This document shows, in pieces, positions 7,731-16,339 of a DNA stretch of 21,343 nucleotides. A program made the translations under genes and the position numbers. Position 1 is the first letter of the stretch. Every line of letters starts with the position of its first letter. This stretch comes from PSRI01 sp041484195 (GTDB lineage: Bacteria; Bacteroidota; Bacteroidia; Chitinophagales; Chitinophagaceae), in contig JBGPHC010000049.1 in NCBI GenBank assembly GCA_041484195.1, positions 1 to 21,343 on the forward strand, read 5' to 3'. A model generated the notes under the pieces. That model worked only from the letters and a program-made list of their open reading frames with translations, was not told the DNA's origin and ran no database searches.

Positions 7731-7762
7731 AATGCAGGCAGATGATAATTGCTGCCTGCATT
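7731..7762. terminator. Bidirectional hairpin terminator between convergent genes
   Basis: AATGCAGGCAG (7731-7741) and CTGCCTGCATT (7752-7762) form a perfect 11-bp stem around a 10-base loop. It lies between the stops of the plus-strand cytochrome (7672) and the minus-strand DsrE-like gene (7786), where a shared terminator is expected. T-tracts are weak on both sides. Confidence 0.7.
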
Positions 7763-7785
7763 CCCGAAAAATTTGTCGCTAAAAT

Positions 7786-8487
7786 CTACCCCGCAAAAAC
7801 ATAGTTACAGCCATGTTCCTGGGCCCGGCCAACTGCCCATACCCCTGAAGGCATCACCTGAATACCCGGCAAAATTCCAGCCATCCATTCTTTTTTCATC
7901 TCTGCCGCATCTTTGTTCATGCCCCCTGCTACAACTGAGCTATACACCGTGAGTGCCACATTGCAGACACAGAACATGACACCGCTGTCCTGCAATTCGT
8001 TTATTCCGATGGCTACTTCGCCGATGCCGGGAACCTTAAATTCACCTTTATTAGGTTTCCAAAAAGGGTTTCTTAAAGATGGAGCCTTGGTTCGAGGATC
8101 ATCAATCTTGAACATTTCTCCAAATTTATACTTGGCCCAGAGGCCATCTTCCATGGCGTATGGTATGGCTTCGTGACGCAATACCACCACCACACTGCAG
8201 TCCTTTTCGGGAGTGCCGGTAGCGCCATTGGTGAGGAGATAGACCCGGGGCCAGGCAAATGGCAGGATGTCCTTTGGTACTGTGGCATCGAATACTACCC
8301 GGTGTTTCCCTTTTACCTTCTTAAACCACTCATCAGGATCTTCCATTCCGTTTGAATGGTATTCAGGCATCGCATTCAATTGGAGCGGAGCGATGAAGGA
8401 GGCGATGCCCAGACTTGCAGCACCGGTTGCCAAAGCTCCCAGGAATTCACGACGCTGGTTTGATTTTCGGGGATTGTCTTTACTCAT
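7786..8487 (-). CDS. Tat-exported DsrE-like family protein
   Basis: 233 residues. The N-terminus NQRREFLGALATGAASLG is a twin-arginine signal (Arg12-Arg13, then a hydrophobic region to about 34), so the protein is exported folded, often with a cofactor or metal. The mature part resembles DsrE-fold proteins: a beta strand KHRVVFDA (61-68), a VVVVLRHEAIPYAM strand-turn, then LQDSGVMFCVCNVAL with Cys173 and Cys175 where sulfur-carrying cysteines of DsrE/DsrF relatives lie, and a PSGVWAVGRAQEHG ending. DsrE-type proteins carry sulfur or act in redox chemistry; the exact substrate is not shown. It is convergent with the TsdA-like cytochrome and starts 95 bases downstream of the sensor kinase stop. 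Confidence 0.8.
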   Translation of the reverse strand: MSKDNPRKSNQRREFLGALATGAASLGIASFIAPLQLNAMPEYHSNGMEDPDEWFKKVKGKHRVVFDATVPKDILPFAWPRVYLLTNGATGTPEKDCSVVVVLRHEAIPYAMEDGLWAKYKFGEMFKIDDPRTKAPSLRNPFWKPNKGEFKVPGIGEVAIGINELQDSGVMFCVCNVALTVYSSVVAGGMNKDAAEMKKEWMAGILPGIQVMPSGVWAVGRAQEHGCNYVFAG

Positions 8488-8561
8488 AAATGAAAATTTT
8501 GATTAGTTGAAAGGATGAAGTAACCACGGTTAATGTATGAAAGAAAATTATTATTTGCAAG

Positions 8562-8574
8562 TGGGATCTTCCCA
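8562..8574 (-). terminator. Weak hairpin just after the sensor kinase gene
   Basis: TGGGA-TCT-TCCCA forms a 5-bp stem with a 3-base loop, 8 bases downstream of the kinase stop (minus direction). On the minus strand it is followed by an AT-rich stretch but not a clean T-run. It could be a weak terminator or chance. Confidence 0.25.
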
Positions 8575-8582
8575 AAGGAGAC

Positions 8583-10973
8583 TCAGGCTACTGATTGTGT
8601 ATATTGCAATATGACCCGGCAGAGTTCCTCGGGATTGAAAGGTTTTACAACGATATCGGTGAATCCGGCCTCATAGGCTTCCTGCTCTATTTCCTGGGGA
8701 GTGCTGGCAGTCAGGGCAATGATGGGCAGGGTCTCTCCATTGAGTCTGAGCCGCTCCGTTGTTTTATATCCATCCATCATGGGCATGTTGATATCCATCA
8801 GGACAAGCCTGTGCCGGGAAGTATCGATTTTGTCGAGGGCCTCCAATCCGTTACTGGCCACATCAATTTGCGCCCCGCATTCTTCCAGAATGGATTGGGC
8901 CACCATCACATTAAAGGGATTATCCTCCACCAGGAGGATCGAGATTCCCTTCAGGCTTTTTTCATCGGATGGATTGGATTCCGGACCAGCTTTTGTGGTG
9001 GACAATTCCGCAGTGAGCGGGAAAACCTGCTCAAAATAAAAAACAGAACCTTTATCCGGTTCACTATTGACATGCAGTGAAACACCCTGCAATTCAAGGA
9101 TTTTTTTACTGATCGCCAAACCCAGCCCCGTTCCGCCAAAGCTCCTTGAAGTGGATGAATCCGCCTGCGTGAATCTTTCGAAAATAATTTTCTGCTTTTC
9201 CAAAGAAATCCCGATTCCGCTGTCTTCCACATTAAACCTGACCATCACGGAATCTTCTATAATCCTTTCCACCAAAATGGAAATCTTTACATGCCCCTTC
9301 ATCGTGAATTTAATGGCATTATGAACGAGATTGGAAAGCACCTGGGTAAGACGAGTGGGGTCGCCAACTACCCTATTGCGCAGGTTACCATCTACGAGTA
9401 ATTGCAGCACAATGCCTTTTTCCTCCGCAAAACCCTTTTGCCCCGCCACAATATTGCCCGCGATTTCCGAAAGGTCCATATTGATCTGTTCAAAATTTAC
9501 CTTGCCCGCTTCGATCTTATTATAGTCCAGGATATCATTTACAATGGAAAGCAGATTATTCGCCGAGAATAACAGCACATTCATACTTTCCTTCTGGTCT
9601 TCCCGGGGTTGATTACGGAGCAGCACATGCGCCATTCCAATCACCACATTCAGGGGCGTGCGGATTTCGTGCGACATGGTGGAGAGGAATTCTGATTTGA
9701 TCTTCAATCCCTGCTGGGCCAGCCTGGCAGCCTGTTTCAAAGTGTTTGAAAACCGGTACGATAAGATCAGGGACTGGAGAAAAAAGAAAACAATATAGCC
9801 AGTAAAGACCACGACCTTTAACTCGGATATGATTCCAAAATAATGCAGGTTGATGATGAGGAAGAGCATCATCATCACACCGGTTCCAAGAAACGCGTAA
9901 TCGGATCCAACCCTGTTGTTTCGGGCGGCACGAATAAAAATCAGAAAGGCATAAGCGGTATAGGCAAACATCAATACCAGGAAATCACTGAGCAGGGAAG
10001 TGAAAAAAGCCGGAACGGCAAAAAGAATGACGGCAGCATAGAGCCAGCAGGCCCAAATCATCACTTGCATCATCTTGATATTGGCCTCCCGGGGATAGAG
10101 GTGACGCACATATAAAATAAAAAATGCGACTCCCAAAACCAGGCTTAGGTATTCCACCCTGACGGTCAGGAACCAGTTCAAATTGGGCAGGAGCTTATGC
10201 AATACATAATCATCCGTGCCAATCATGCGGTAACTGTAAAAAATGCAAAAAAGAGAAAAATATAGTATGGATTTTTCATGTTTCCCAAACAGGAACATGC
10301 CCAGGAAAAACAAGCCTCCCATGAATAAGCAGCCGGTCAATATCAGGTCAAGAGCAGAATTGCGGGCCTGGTTCAACATCATCTCTTCCTGATTTCCCAA
10401 CAAAACATTTTTGTAAGTGCCTCCTTTCGCATGCCAGAAATTACTCACCTGCAGTACCAGGTCGAATGTATCCTTTCCTTCAGGAATTGATACGATGCTG
10501 GTAGTCCAGAAGGGCTTGGACTGATCTCTTGTCTTGCCAGGGATCCCATTTTGGGAAACAATTTGATCATTCAAATAGAGTGCATAGGATGAATATACAT
10601 CAGGGACCCGCAAAGCCAGAGCAGGCCTTTTTGCCGGTAAAATTATCCTGAGTAAATAAGTTGCGTATCCTGTTGATGGCAGCCTCTTTCCATCCTTGCT
10701 GATATTCGTCCATAAAGAAGGAAATTCGGGATAGGTCGGAAGGCTGCGAATACTGTCTCCGGGGCTGATCAGTTGGTTCCAATAGAATGCCCATTCACCC
10801 CGGAGTTCGCCACTGATTTCGGAAACATTCAGCTTACTCAGGTCGAGAACACCCTTGCTGGCCGACCAGGCGGGAACGACAGGAGCATTCCTGATTCCAA
10901 AAAATAATGCTCCCGACATGAGAATCGCGAAAAATATGATCAGCCATTTTTTTTTCATAGCGCTGAGGGTCAT
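8583..10973 (-). CDS. 7TMR-DISM hybrid sensor histidine kinase with receiver domain
   Basis: 796 residues. A signal/anchor helix (about 11-27) is followed by an extracytoplasmic sensor of the 7TMR-DISMED2 type (about 40-190, jelly-roll carbohydrate-binding-like). Next come seven hydrophobic helices (about 205-408, 7TMR-DISM_7TM), a HisKA domain with the H-box FLSTMSHEIRTPLN (phospho-acceptor His435), an HATPase_c domain with Asn548/Asn552, EDSGIGIS (583-590) and GGTGLGLA (613-620), and a C-terminal receiver with acidic pair Glu683-Asp684, phospho-acceptor Asp727, Thr755 and Lys777. All key residues are present, so it should be active. No DNA-binding output is attached, so phosphate must pass to another protein not encoded here. 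An alternative start is the ATG five codons in. The signal sensed is unknown. Confidence 0.95.
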   Translation of the reverse strand: MTLSAMKKKWLIIFFAILMSGALFFGIRNAPVVPAWSASKGVLDLSKLNVSEISGELRGEWAFYWNQLISPGDSIRSLPTYPEFPSLWTNISKDGKRLPSTGYATYLLRIILPAKRPALALRVPDVYSSYALYLNDQIVSQNGIPGKTRDQSKPFWTTSIVSIPEGKDTFDLVLQVSNFWHAKGGTYKNVLLGNQEEMMLNQARNSALDLILTGCLFMGGLFFLGMFLFGKHEKSILYFSLFCIFYSYRMIGTDDYVLHKLLPNLNWFLTVRVEYLSLVLGVAFFILYVRHLYPREANIKMMQVMIWACWLYAAVILFAVPAFFTSLLSDFLVLMFAYTAYAFLIFIRAARNNRVGSDYAFLGTGVMMMLFLIINLHYFGIISELKVVVFTGYIVFFFLQSLILSYRFSNTLKQAARLAQQGLKIKSEFLSTMSHEIRTPLNVVIGMAHVLLRNQPREDQKESMNVLLFSANNLLSIVNDILDYNKIEAGKVNFEQINMDLSEIAGNIVAGQKGFAEEKGIVLQLLVDGNLRNRVVGDPTRLTQVLSNLVHNAIKFTMKGHVKISILVERIIEDSVMVRFNVEDSGIGISLEKQKIIFERFTQADSSTSRSFGGTGLGLAISKKILELQGVSLHVNSEPDKGSVFYFEQVFPLTAELSTTKAGPESNPSDEKSLKGISILLVEDNPFNVMVAQSILEECGAQIDVASNGLEALDKIDTSRHRLVLMDINMPMMDGYKTTERLRLNGETLPIIALTASTPQEIEQEAYEAGFTDIVVKPFNPEELCRVILQYTQSVA

Positions 10974-11247
10974 AAGACCGGAACTGAAGTCCTTGATTCA
11001 ACGTGATATAACGCAGGCTGACTGATAAAAATATAGGTGGAGGCGAAAAAAATGCGGATCGGCGAAAGCCATCATACGAGATAAATAGAAATGCTTAGAA
11101 TTCTCTAAGGTTTTCGTTTTATTCATGAGTCCCGGACTCTGTATTTGTGATGGAGATTGTTTTTGGCGAGAGGAGATATGATGTTAAATGGCTATTTGTT
11201 ACTCAACCTTTATTCGGGACTTAGAGGTCTATTATTCAAGTGCCAAG
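10974..11247. other. Upstream region of the sensor kinase
   Basis: About 270 bases with no gene. It contains a small perfect hairpin CTTAGA-ATTC-TCTAAG at 11094-11109, followed on the plus strand by a T-rich stretch. It may be a weak terminator or regulatory site. No clear TAnnTTTG box for the kinase was found. Confidence 0.4.
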
Positions 11248-12237
11248 TCAATTATTGAATTTCACCACTTCAAAACTGGCGACGCTAATATTACCCAATT
11301 GTCTGAGATCATCATTATTCCATCTTTCATCGGGCGCCCCGCTGATATACATATTGCTGCCAATATCGGCCAAGATCAATCCGTATTTTTTCAGGGCATT
11401 CAGTATTACCTGGTTTGTTGCCGAAAAAGAATTGATGTCAAAATCGGCCTTCAACCTGATTCGAGCTCCAAAGGGCAATGAATATTGGCCCCCGCTGCTG
11501 TTCACCTTATGACGCGCCGGACTTATATAAGCAGGCATCACATTCGCTTTGCTGAGCGTAAACCTTATGGCATGGTCAATGCTGCCTTTCAATATTTCAT
11601 CATACCTCACTAAACCAGGAAAAATGGGAAGGCCCGCGGCATCAGCAGAAGTCCATCCTTCAGTTCTCAGCAGGTTTAACTTCAAATCAAATATGGCTCC
11701 GGAAGAAGCTTCCCAATGACCGTTATTTACTGAAGCGTTGTACAGTTCGTATAAGATGCCGTTATCCTTGTCCACTGCAATCACGTGCGAATCGCCCTGG
11801 CCATTCCCCTCAATGGGCGCATTGATTGGGATCGCGTAGGGCCCGGCGTCACTCTCGTCGCCATAGTTGCCGTCGGTACCATTAGCCCTGAAATTGACGA
11901 TTGATTTTTGTTGGGAACCGCATACTGCTACAAAAGGAATTCCAATGGAAGCATTGTCCCAAAGACCGCTGCCAAAATCTGCTTTTAGTTTGGAACCTGA
12001 AATGGCTGTGATGATCTGGCTGTTATAGGGATCTAGGGGTTTTGCGGAAATGTCTTCATTCCAGGGATTGTCAGCGGGAAATACGGAGATATTTTCCAGG
12101 TCCTGCTTCTGCGCGTTGCAGGTGCCGCCCGTAGGGTTGGCTCCGGGATCTGTCTTCGAATCATCTGCCTTTTGCTTTTGGCATGATAGCAGCAAAACAG
12201 AAAATAGAAACACCAATGTCAAGCCGCGCAATTTCAT
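11248..12237 (-). CDS. Lipoprotein of conserved uncharacterised family (WTSADAAGLPI motif)
   Basis: 329 residues. The lipoprotein signal ends in LLLSC (Cys19), followed by a polar Asp/Gly linker, so the protein is envelope-anchored. The body has a run of blocks I recall as conserved in a widespread family of unassigned function: NPWNEDISAKPLD (58-70), GPYAIP with PIEG (132-144), GDSHVIAVD (148-156), LYELYNA (162-168), WTSADAAGLPI then FPGLVRYDE (195-214), a HAIRFT strand and SPARH (239-243), and a YISGAPDERW segment (297-306) near the end. The pattern of conserved Asp, His, Glu and Trp is consistent with an enzyme or glycan-binding fold, but no reaction is known to me. It starts 84 bases downstream of mutS2. 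Confidence 0.85.
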   Translation of the reverse strand: MKLRGLTLVFLFSVLLLSCQKQKADDSKTDPGANPTGGTCNAQKQDLENISVFPADNPWNEDISAKPLDPYNSQIITAISGSKLKADFGSGLWDNASIGIPFVAVCGSQQKSIVNFRANGTDGNYGDESDAGPYAIPINAPIEGNGQGDSHVIAVDKDNGILYELYNASVNNGHWEASSGAIFDLKLNLLRTEGWTSADAAGLPIFPGLVRYDEILKGSIDHAIRFTLSKANVMPAYISPARHKVNSSGGQYSLPFGARIRLKADFDINSFSATNQVILNALKKYGLILADIGSNMYISGAPDERWNNDDLRQLGNISVASFEVVKFNN

Positions 12238-12321
12238 AAGGATGATTTTGGTTATAACTCTGAAAGAATTGTGCCAAAGCGGTCCTGTGCAGACATTAAC
12301 ATGGTTTGTTGAGACAAGTTA

Positions 12322-14454
12322 TCATTTGTCACCCGAATTCATCTCCGGGATGGGCCTGTCCCTTACCACCACGAGGTTTTTCAGGTCAACCGTAATAGGA
12401 AGCAATCCCAATTGAACGATGGCTTTTTTGTCGCGGATTTCCTTCACCTGGCCTACCTGGTTATTCTGAATCATCCGCACCTTGTCCCCCACATTCACTT
12501 CACCACCAACCTCGATATATTTCGCATCCAGTTTTTTCTTCACTTTTTCGCTCACCTGCTTGTCTTTTTGTTTGGATAGTAATGCCTGCATTTGTTTCAT
12601 GAGGGCATTCCTGTCTTCTGCAGATTCGGCCTTTCTCCAGTCGAATATAATTTGCTTGAGCTTACGCTCCATATCTTTAAGGTAAGCCAGTCTTTCTTCA
12701 GTTATCCTATTCTGTTGTCTCAATAATTCTACCTGCTGAAGATGTTTTTCTTTATGAATGACGGCCTCCATTTCCTTTTTCAATTTTTCATTTTCCTTCA
12801 AAAGTCTAAGCAATTCTCTTTCCTTTTGTTCAATGGCACTCATATCCTGTTCTGCCCTGTTCAGAAGTTTATCCAGGCGGAAATGATTTTCATCTACCAG
12901 GGACCTCGCCTTACTGATCAGCCTCGGGTCGAGGCCAATTCTTTCCGCGATGGAGAAGGTATAAGAACTGCCGGGCTTGCCAATGATGAGTTTGTAGAGT
13001 GGCAGGAGATTTTTTTCGTCGAAGGCCATGGCGCCATTGATGATACCCGCCGTTTTATTGGCCATTACCTTCAGATTCAAATAATGCGTCGTGACAATTC
13101 CAAAAGCGTGCTTTCTCCCAAGCTCTTCCAGTATCACTTCGGCAAAAGCTCCTCCCAGGTTGGGATCGCTGCCACTGCCTAGTTCGTCAATAAAAAACAA
13201 AGTCTTTCCGTTAGCATTTTCCATGAAATATTTCATATTCTTCAAATGCGAACTATAAGTGCTGAGTTCGAATTCCAGGCTTTGCGTATCCCCAATATGG
13301 ATCATGAGCTGTTTGAAGATTCCCAGCTGAGAAGATGGATGTACCGGAATCAATAATCCACTCTGAACCATCATTTGCAGCAGGCCTGCTGTTTTCAGCG
13401 TGACCGTTTTACCCCCGGCATTGGGCCCTGATATGACCAGGATCCTGTTCGTTTCATCCAGACAAATGGACACTGGTATCGTTGGCTTACCGTTTTTTTT
13501 GTTGTAGAGATAGAGTAAGGGATGATAGGCCTGTACCAGGTTCAGGTGCGCCTTGTCGTGTAGTTCGGGATTCGTTGCATTCATTGCAATGCCCAGTTTC
13601 GCCTTGGCGCAAATGAAATCGTATTCGCCCAATATAGAATGATAGCTATTGAGAAGGCCGGCATGAACAGACAGTTTGGCCGTGAGTCCGCGCAAGATTT
13701 TATGCAGCTCATATCGCTCTTCATTTTCCAGCGTCAGCAATTCATTGTTGAGGGCAAATGTTTCCTCCGGCTCCATGAATGAGGTCTTCCTCGTATCACT
13801 TTCACCAAGAAGGATACCCTTTACCTGCCTCTTATATTCCGCATGAATCGCCACCACCCTCCTGCCATTCAGGAATGCTTCTTCAATGTCGGCCACATAT
13901 CCTGCCTTATTCCATTTGGAAAGCACTTTGTCAAAAACACGCCTTAATTCATTTCGCTTCCTGTATAAACTCGTCCTGATCTTTGCCAGCGCTTCCGAAG
14001 CATTATCCTTCACGATTCCCTGCTCGTCCAGCACTTCATTGATGAACAGGAGGATCTGCTTTTCAAAATGCAAATCTTCAATCAGCTTTGCCAATGCAGT
14101 ATATGCCGACCTCCTTTCGGGATCAAACCAACGGAAAATATTCTTCGTGGTCTCCGCCAACTTCCTGATATCAACAAGTTGCTCTTCCCTGAGTATGGCT
14201 CCCTGAATGCCCAGCAACTTCAGCTCCCTCGCGAGATTCAGGACAAAATCATTGGGAAAATACAGACCGGTTTTCAGTATCTGCATATACTCACTGCTCT
14301 GCTGCAATTCCAGTTCAATGAATTCCCTCTTGGTATGGATGCGCAAATCTGCGGCCCTGGATTTGGCATAATCCGACCTGGCATGCTCTATAAGCAGGGC
14401 CTTGATCTTGTCAAACTCCAGTTGAACTGCCGCCGATTCAGGAAAAAGTTTCAT
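12322..14454 (-). CDS. mutS2: MutS2-family ATPase lacking the Smr nuclease domain
   Basis: 710 residues with the MutS2 layout: an N-terminal region and core/lever helices (about 1-320), the MutS ATPase with Walker A GPNAGGKT (343-350), an STYSSHLKNM segment (398-407) and Walker B TLFFIDELGSGSDP (418-431), then a long charged coiled coil (about 520-645) and a KOW-like beta region (about 650-697). Many MutS2 proteins are near 780 residues and end in an Smr endonuclease domain; here the frame stops right after the KOW-like part with MNSGDK and adjacent TGA TAA stops, so Smr is absent. MutS2 acts on recombination intermediates or collided ribosomes rather than classical mismatch repair. The start at ATG 14454 fits the family N-terminus MKLFPE. 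Confidence 0.93.
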   Translation of the reverse strand: MKLFPESAAVQLEFDKIKALLIEHARSDYAKSRAADLRIHTKREFIELELQQSSEYMQILKTGLYFPNDFVLNLARELKLLGIQGAILREEQLVDIRKLAETTKNIFRWFDPERRSAYTALAKLIEDLHFEKQILLFINEVLDEQGIVKDNASEALAKIRTSLYRKRNELRRVFDKVLSKWNKAGYVADIEEAFLNGRRVVAIHAEYKRQVKGILLGESDTRKTSFMEPEETFALNNELLTLENEERYELHKILRGLTAKLSVHAGLLNSYHSILGEYDFICAKAKLGIAMNATNPELHDKAHLNLVQAYHPLLYLYNKKNGKPTIPVSICLDETNRILVISGPNAGGKTVTLKTAGLLQMMVQSGLLIPVHPSSQLGIFKQLMIHIGDTQSLEFELSTYSSHLKNMKYFMENANGKTLFFIDELGSGSDPNLGGAFAEVILEELGRKHAFGIVTTHYLNLKVMANKTAGIINGAMAFDEKNLLPLYKLIIGKPGSSYTFSIAERIGLDPRLISKARSLVDENHFRLDKLLNRAEQDMSAIEQKERELLRLLKENEKLKKEMEAVIHKEKHLQQVELLRQQNRITEERLAYLKDMERKLKQIIFDWRKAESAEDRNALMKQMQALLSKQKDKQVSEKVKKKLDAKYIEVGGEVNVGDKVRMIQNNQVGQVKEIRDKKAIVQLGLLPITVDLKNLVVVRDRPIPEMNSGDK

Positions 14455-14493
14455 TTTGATGTGATCCCCCGGATTTTACAATTTGCCGGAGAG

Positions 14494-14501
14494 CAAAGGT
14501 A
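14494..14501 (-). promoter_or_regulatory. Possible -7 box for mutS2
   Basis: On the minus strand this reads TACCTTTG, an exact fit to TAnnTTTG, 39 bases before the mutS2 start. No TTG is present at the usual -33 distance, so confidence is moderate. Confidence 0.45.
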
Positions 14502-14557
14502 AGCCCCTATTCAAAATATCCATTCAGGTCATATTGGACAAGCAGCCTGGCCCAAAA

Positions 14558-14587
14558 TTGAGATTCATTTTGATTTTCTTATGTTTG
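14558..14587 (+). promoter_or_regulatory. Bacteroidota-type promoter for the DUF3472-FKBP gene
   Basis: A TTG at 14558-14560, a 19-base spacer and TATGTTTG at 14580-14587 fit the Bacteroidota sigma factor consensus (TTG-N19-TAnnTTTG). The ATG at 14607 follows 19 bases later, implying a short leader. This is the best promoter match in the window. Confidence 0.6.
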
Positions 14588-14606
14588 ATATTCATAAACT
14601 TTTGAC

Positions 14607-16313
14607 ATGCCCCATACCCGGATCATATTCTTAGTAGTATGGATCGTATGCCTTGGCAGGCCGGGAATTTCGCAGGAACTGCAAAGGATACCCGCATTTA
14701 CCGGCTATGCAATACCCACTGAGAATTCTAATGAAGAAGGCGACAGCGAACTGTTCAGCGAAAAAGCGGGGCTTCATAACTGGACAAACCCGGAGCAGAA
14801 GATCCAATACTTTTTTTACCTGGCTAAGGCGGGGAACCTGGAACTCAGCATCCGGACAAAGAATGCCATCGCCGGCAACCTGTTGCGGGTCAGTTGTAAT
14901 AATAAAGTATTCACCGTAGTCATTCCGGCAGCCAAGACTTTCACCAGGATCAGAATTGGAAATATCACCTTCAATGAACCGGGTTTCTACAGTGCCACTC
15001 TGAAAGCATATAAGAAGAAGGGGAGAAATATTGCCGACATTGAATCCCTGGAATTCAGTGGCAACACTGCCTCAGGTTTGCAATTTAACAAAAAGCCGCG
15101 CAGGAATTCGGCTTCGGTTCACCTGCTCTATCCGGTTGCGGACACTGCCAAATTAATAGCATTTTACAATGAAGTCACGGTCCCCCCAGGCGCCGATCCT
15201 TTGAATTCCTATTTCATGGCCTGTGGATTTTCCAGGGGTTATTTTGGCATACAGGTGAATGGCCCAACCGAGCGACGTGTGATTTTTTCCATCTGGGATG
15301 CAGGTCATGAACCTGTCGATCGCAATAAAGTTGCACTGGAAAACAGGGTTTCCTTAGTAGCCAAAGGTGAGGGAGTAGTTGCAACAGATTTTGGAAATGA
15401 AGGAACTGGTGGCCATAGTCACTGGCTATATAAATGGCAGGCAGGCAAAACCTATCGCTTTCTTGTTACAGCCGCTCCCGACAGTTCCCATACCACTACC
15501 ATTTACGCAGGCTATTTCTTCATACCCGAAATCCAAAAATGGAAATTGATTGCGAGTTTCAAGGCCCCTAAGGATGGGAGCTGGCTCCATGGATTGTATT
15601 CTTTCGTAGAAGATTTTGATGGGGCGAACGGGCAGGAATTTCGGAAAGCCGGTTTCGGGAATCAATGGGTAAGATCAGAAAATTCAGGATGGAAAGAACT
15701 GACCGAATCCAGATTTTCCTGCGATGCCACAGGAAGAGCAGGTGACCGGATAGATCTGGGAGGCGGTGCTGACAGCGCTGGTTTCTATTTGTGGAATGGA
15801 GCATTTTTGAAAGCCGATGCCAGCTATGGAGAAAAATTCACCCGGCCCGCATTGAACCAAAAGCCATTGATAGATTTCAACAGGAATGCCGATAGCGCAG
15901 TTCAGGCCGCCAGGGATGAAGAGCTGATCCGGAAATCCATAGAAAGCGGGAAACTGGAAATTACAGGTTCAGCCGGCGGCGTCTATTATAAGATTCTCAA
16001 AGAAGGCCAGGGAGAGCAGGTAGTCCTCAACGATACCCTGGTAGTGAAGTATAAGGGAAGCCTGTTGAGCAACGGGCAGATTTTTGATGAAACCAGGGAG
16101 GATCCGGCCATATTTCCACTCAATCGCCTGATAAAGGGCTGGCAATCGGGAATGATCTTCTGCAAAAAAGGTGGAAGCATCAGGTTGATTATTCCTTCAG
16201 CCATGGCTTATTCCATCAGGAGTCTCGATGTAATTCCACCCAATAGTGTACTCGTATTTGACATTGACCTGGTCGATATCAGGAAGCCGGCCCAATCCCT
16301 CCAGTCAAAATGA
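14607..16313 (+). CDS. Secreted DUF5077-DUF3472 protein fused to a C-terminal FKBP prolyl isomerase domain
   Basis: 568 residues with a signal peptide (about 1-23, ending ISQ). Residues about 28-155 look like DUF5077, a beta-sandwich often found before DUF3472 (note LHNWTNPEQKIQYFFYL). Residues about 190-410 look like DUF3472, with YNEVTVPPGADPLNSYFMA, FGIQVNG, FSIWDAG and YAGYFFIPE. After a linker, residues about 455-558 form an FKBP-type domain: VKYKGSLLSNGQIFDE, FPLNRLIKGWQSGM, RLIIPSAMAY, IPPNSVLVFDIDLVDI. FKBP domains isomerise Xaa-Pro bonds; one loop residue usually Gly after the AY pair is Ser here. The combination suggests an extracytoplasmic glycan-binding or folding role. It ends 26 bases from the convergent YhhN-family gene. 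Confidence 0.88.
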   Translation: MPHTRIIFLVVWIVCLGRPGISQELQRIPAFTGYAIPTENSNEEGDSELFSEKAGLHNWTNPEQKIQYFFYLAKAGNLELSIRTKNAIAGNLLRVSCNNKVFTVVIPAAKTFTRIRIGNITFNEPGFYSATLKAYKKKGRNIADIESLEFSGNTASGLQFNKKPRRNSASVHLLYPVADTAKLIAFYNEVTVPPGADPLNSYFMACGFSRGYFGIQVNGPTERRVIFSIWDAGHEPVDRNKVALENRVSLVAKGEGVVATDFGNEGTGGHSHWLYKWQAGKTYRFLVTAAPDSSHTTTIYAGYFFIPEIQKWKLIASFKAPKDGSWLHGLYSFVEDFDGANGQEFRKAGFGNQWVRSENSGWKELTESRFSCDATGRAGDRIDLGGGADSAGFYLWNGAFLKADASYGEKFTRPALNQKPLIDFNRNADSAVQAARDEELIRKSIESGKLEITGSAGGVYYKILKEGQGEQVVLNDTLVVKYKGSLLSNGQIFDETREDPAIFPLNRLIKGWQSGMIFCKKGGSIRLIIPSAMAYSIRSLDVIPPNSVLVFDIDLVDIRKPAQSLQSK

Positions 16314-16339
16314 ACCGTTCAATTTTTCAGAAGACCAAA

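Noticed and set aside
8595..9080. A 161-codon plus-strand frame
   Set aside because: It is antisense to the receiver and ATPase domains of the sensor kinase, whose motifs are clear.
12742..13182. A 146-codon plus-strand frame
   Set aside because: It is antisense to the well supported mutS2 coding sequence and shows no family resemblance.
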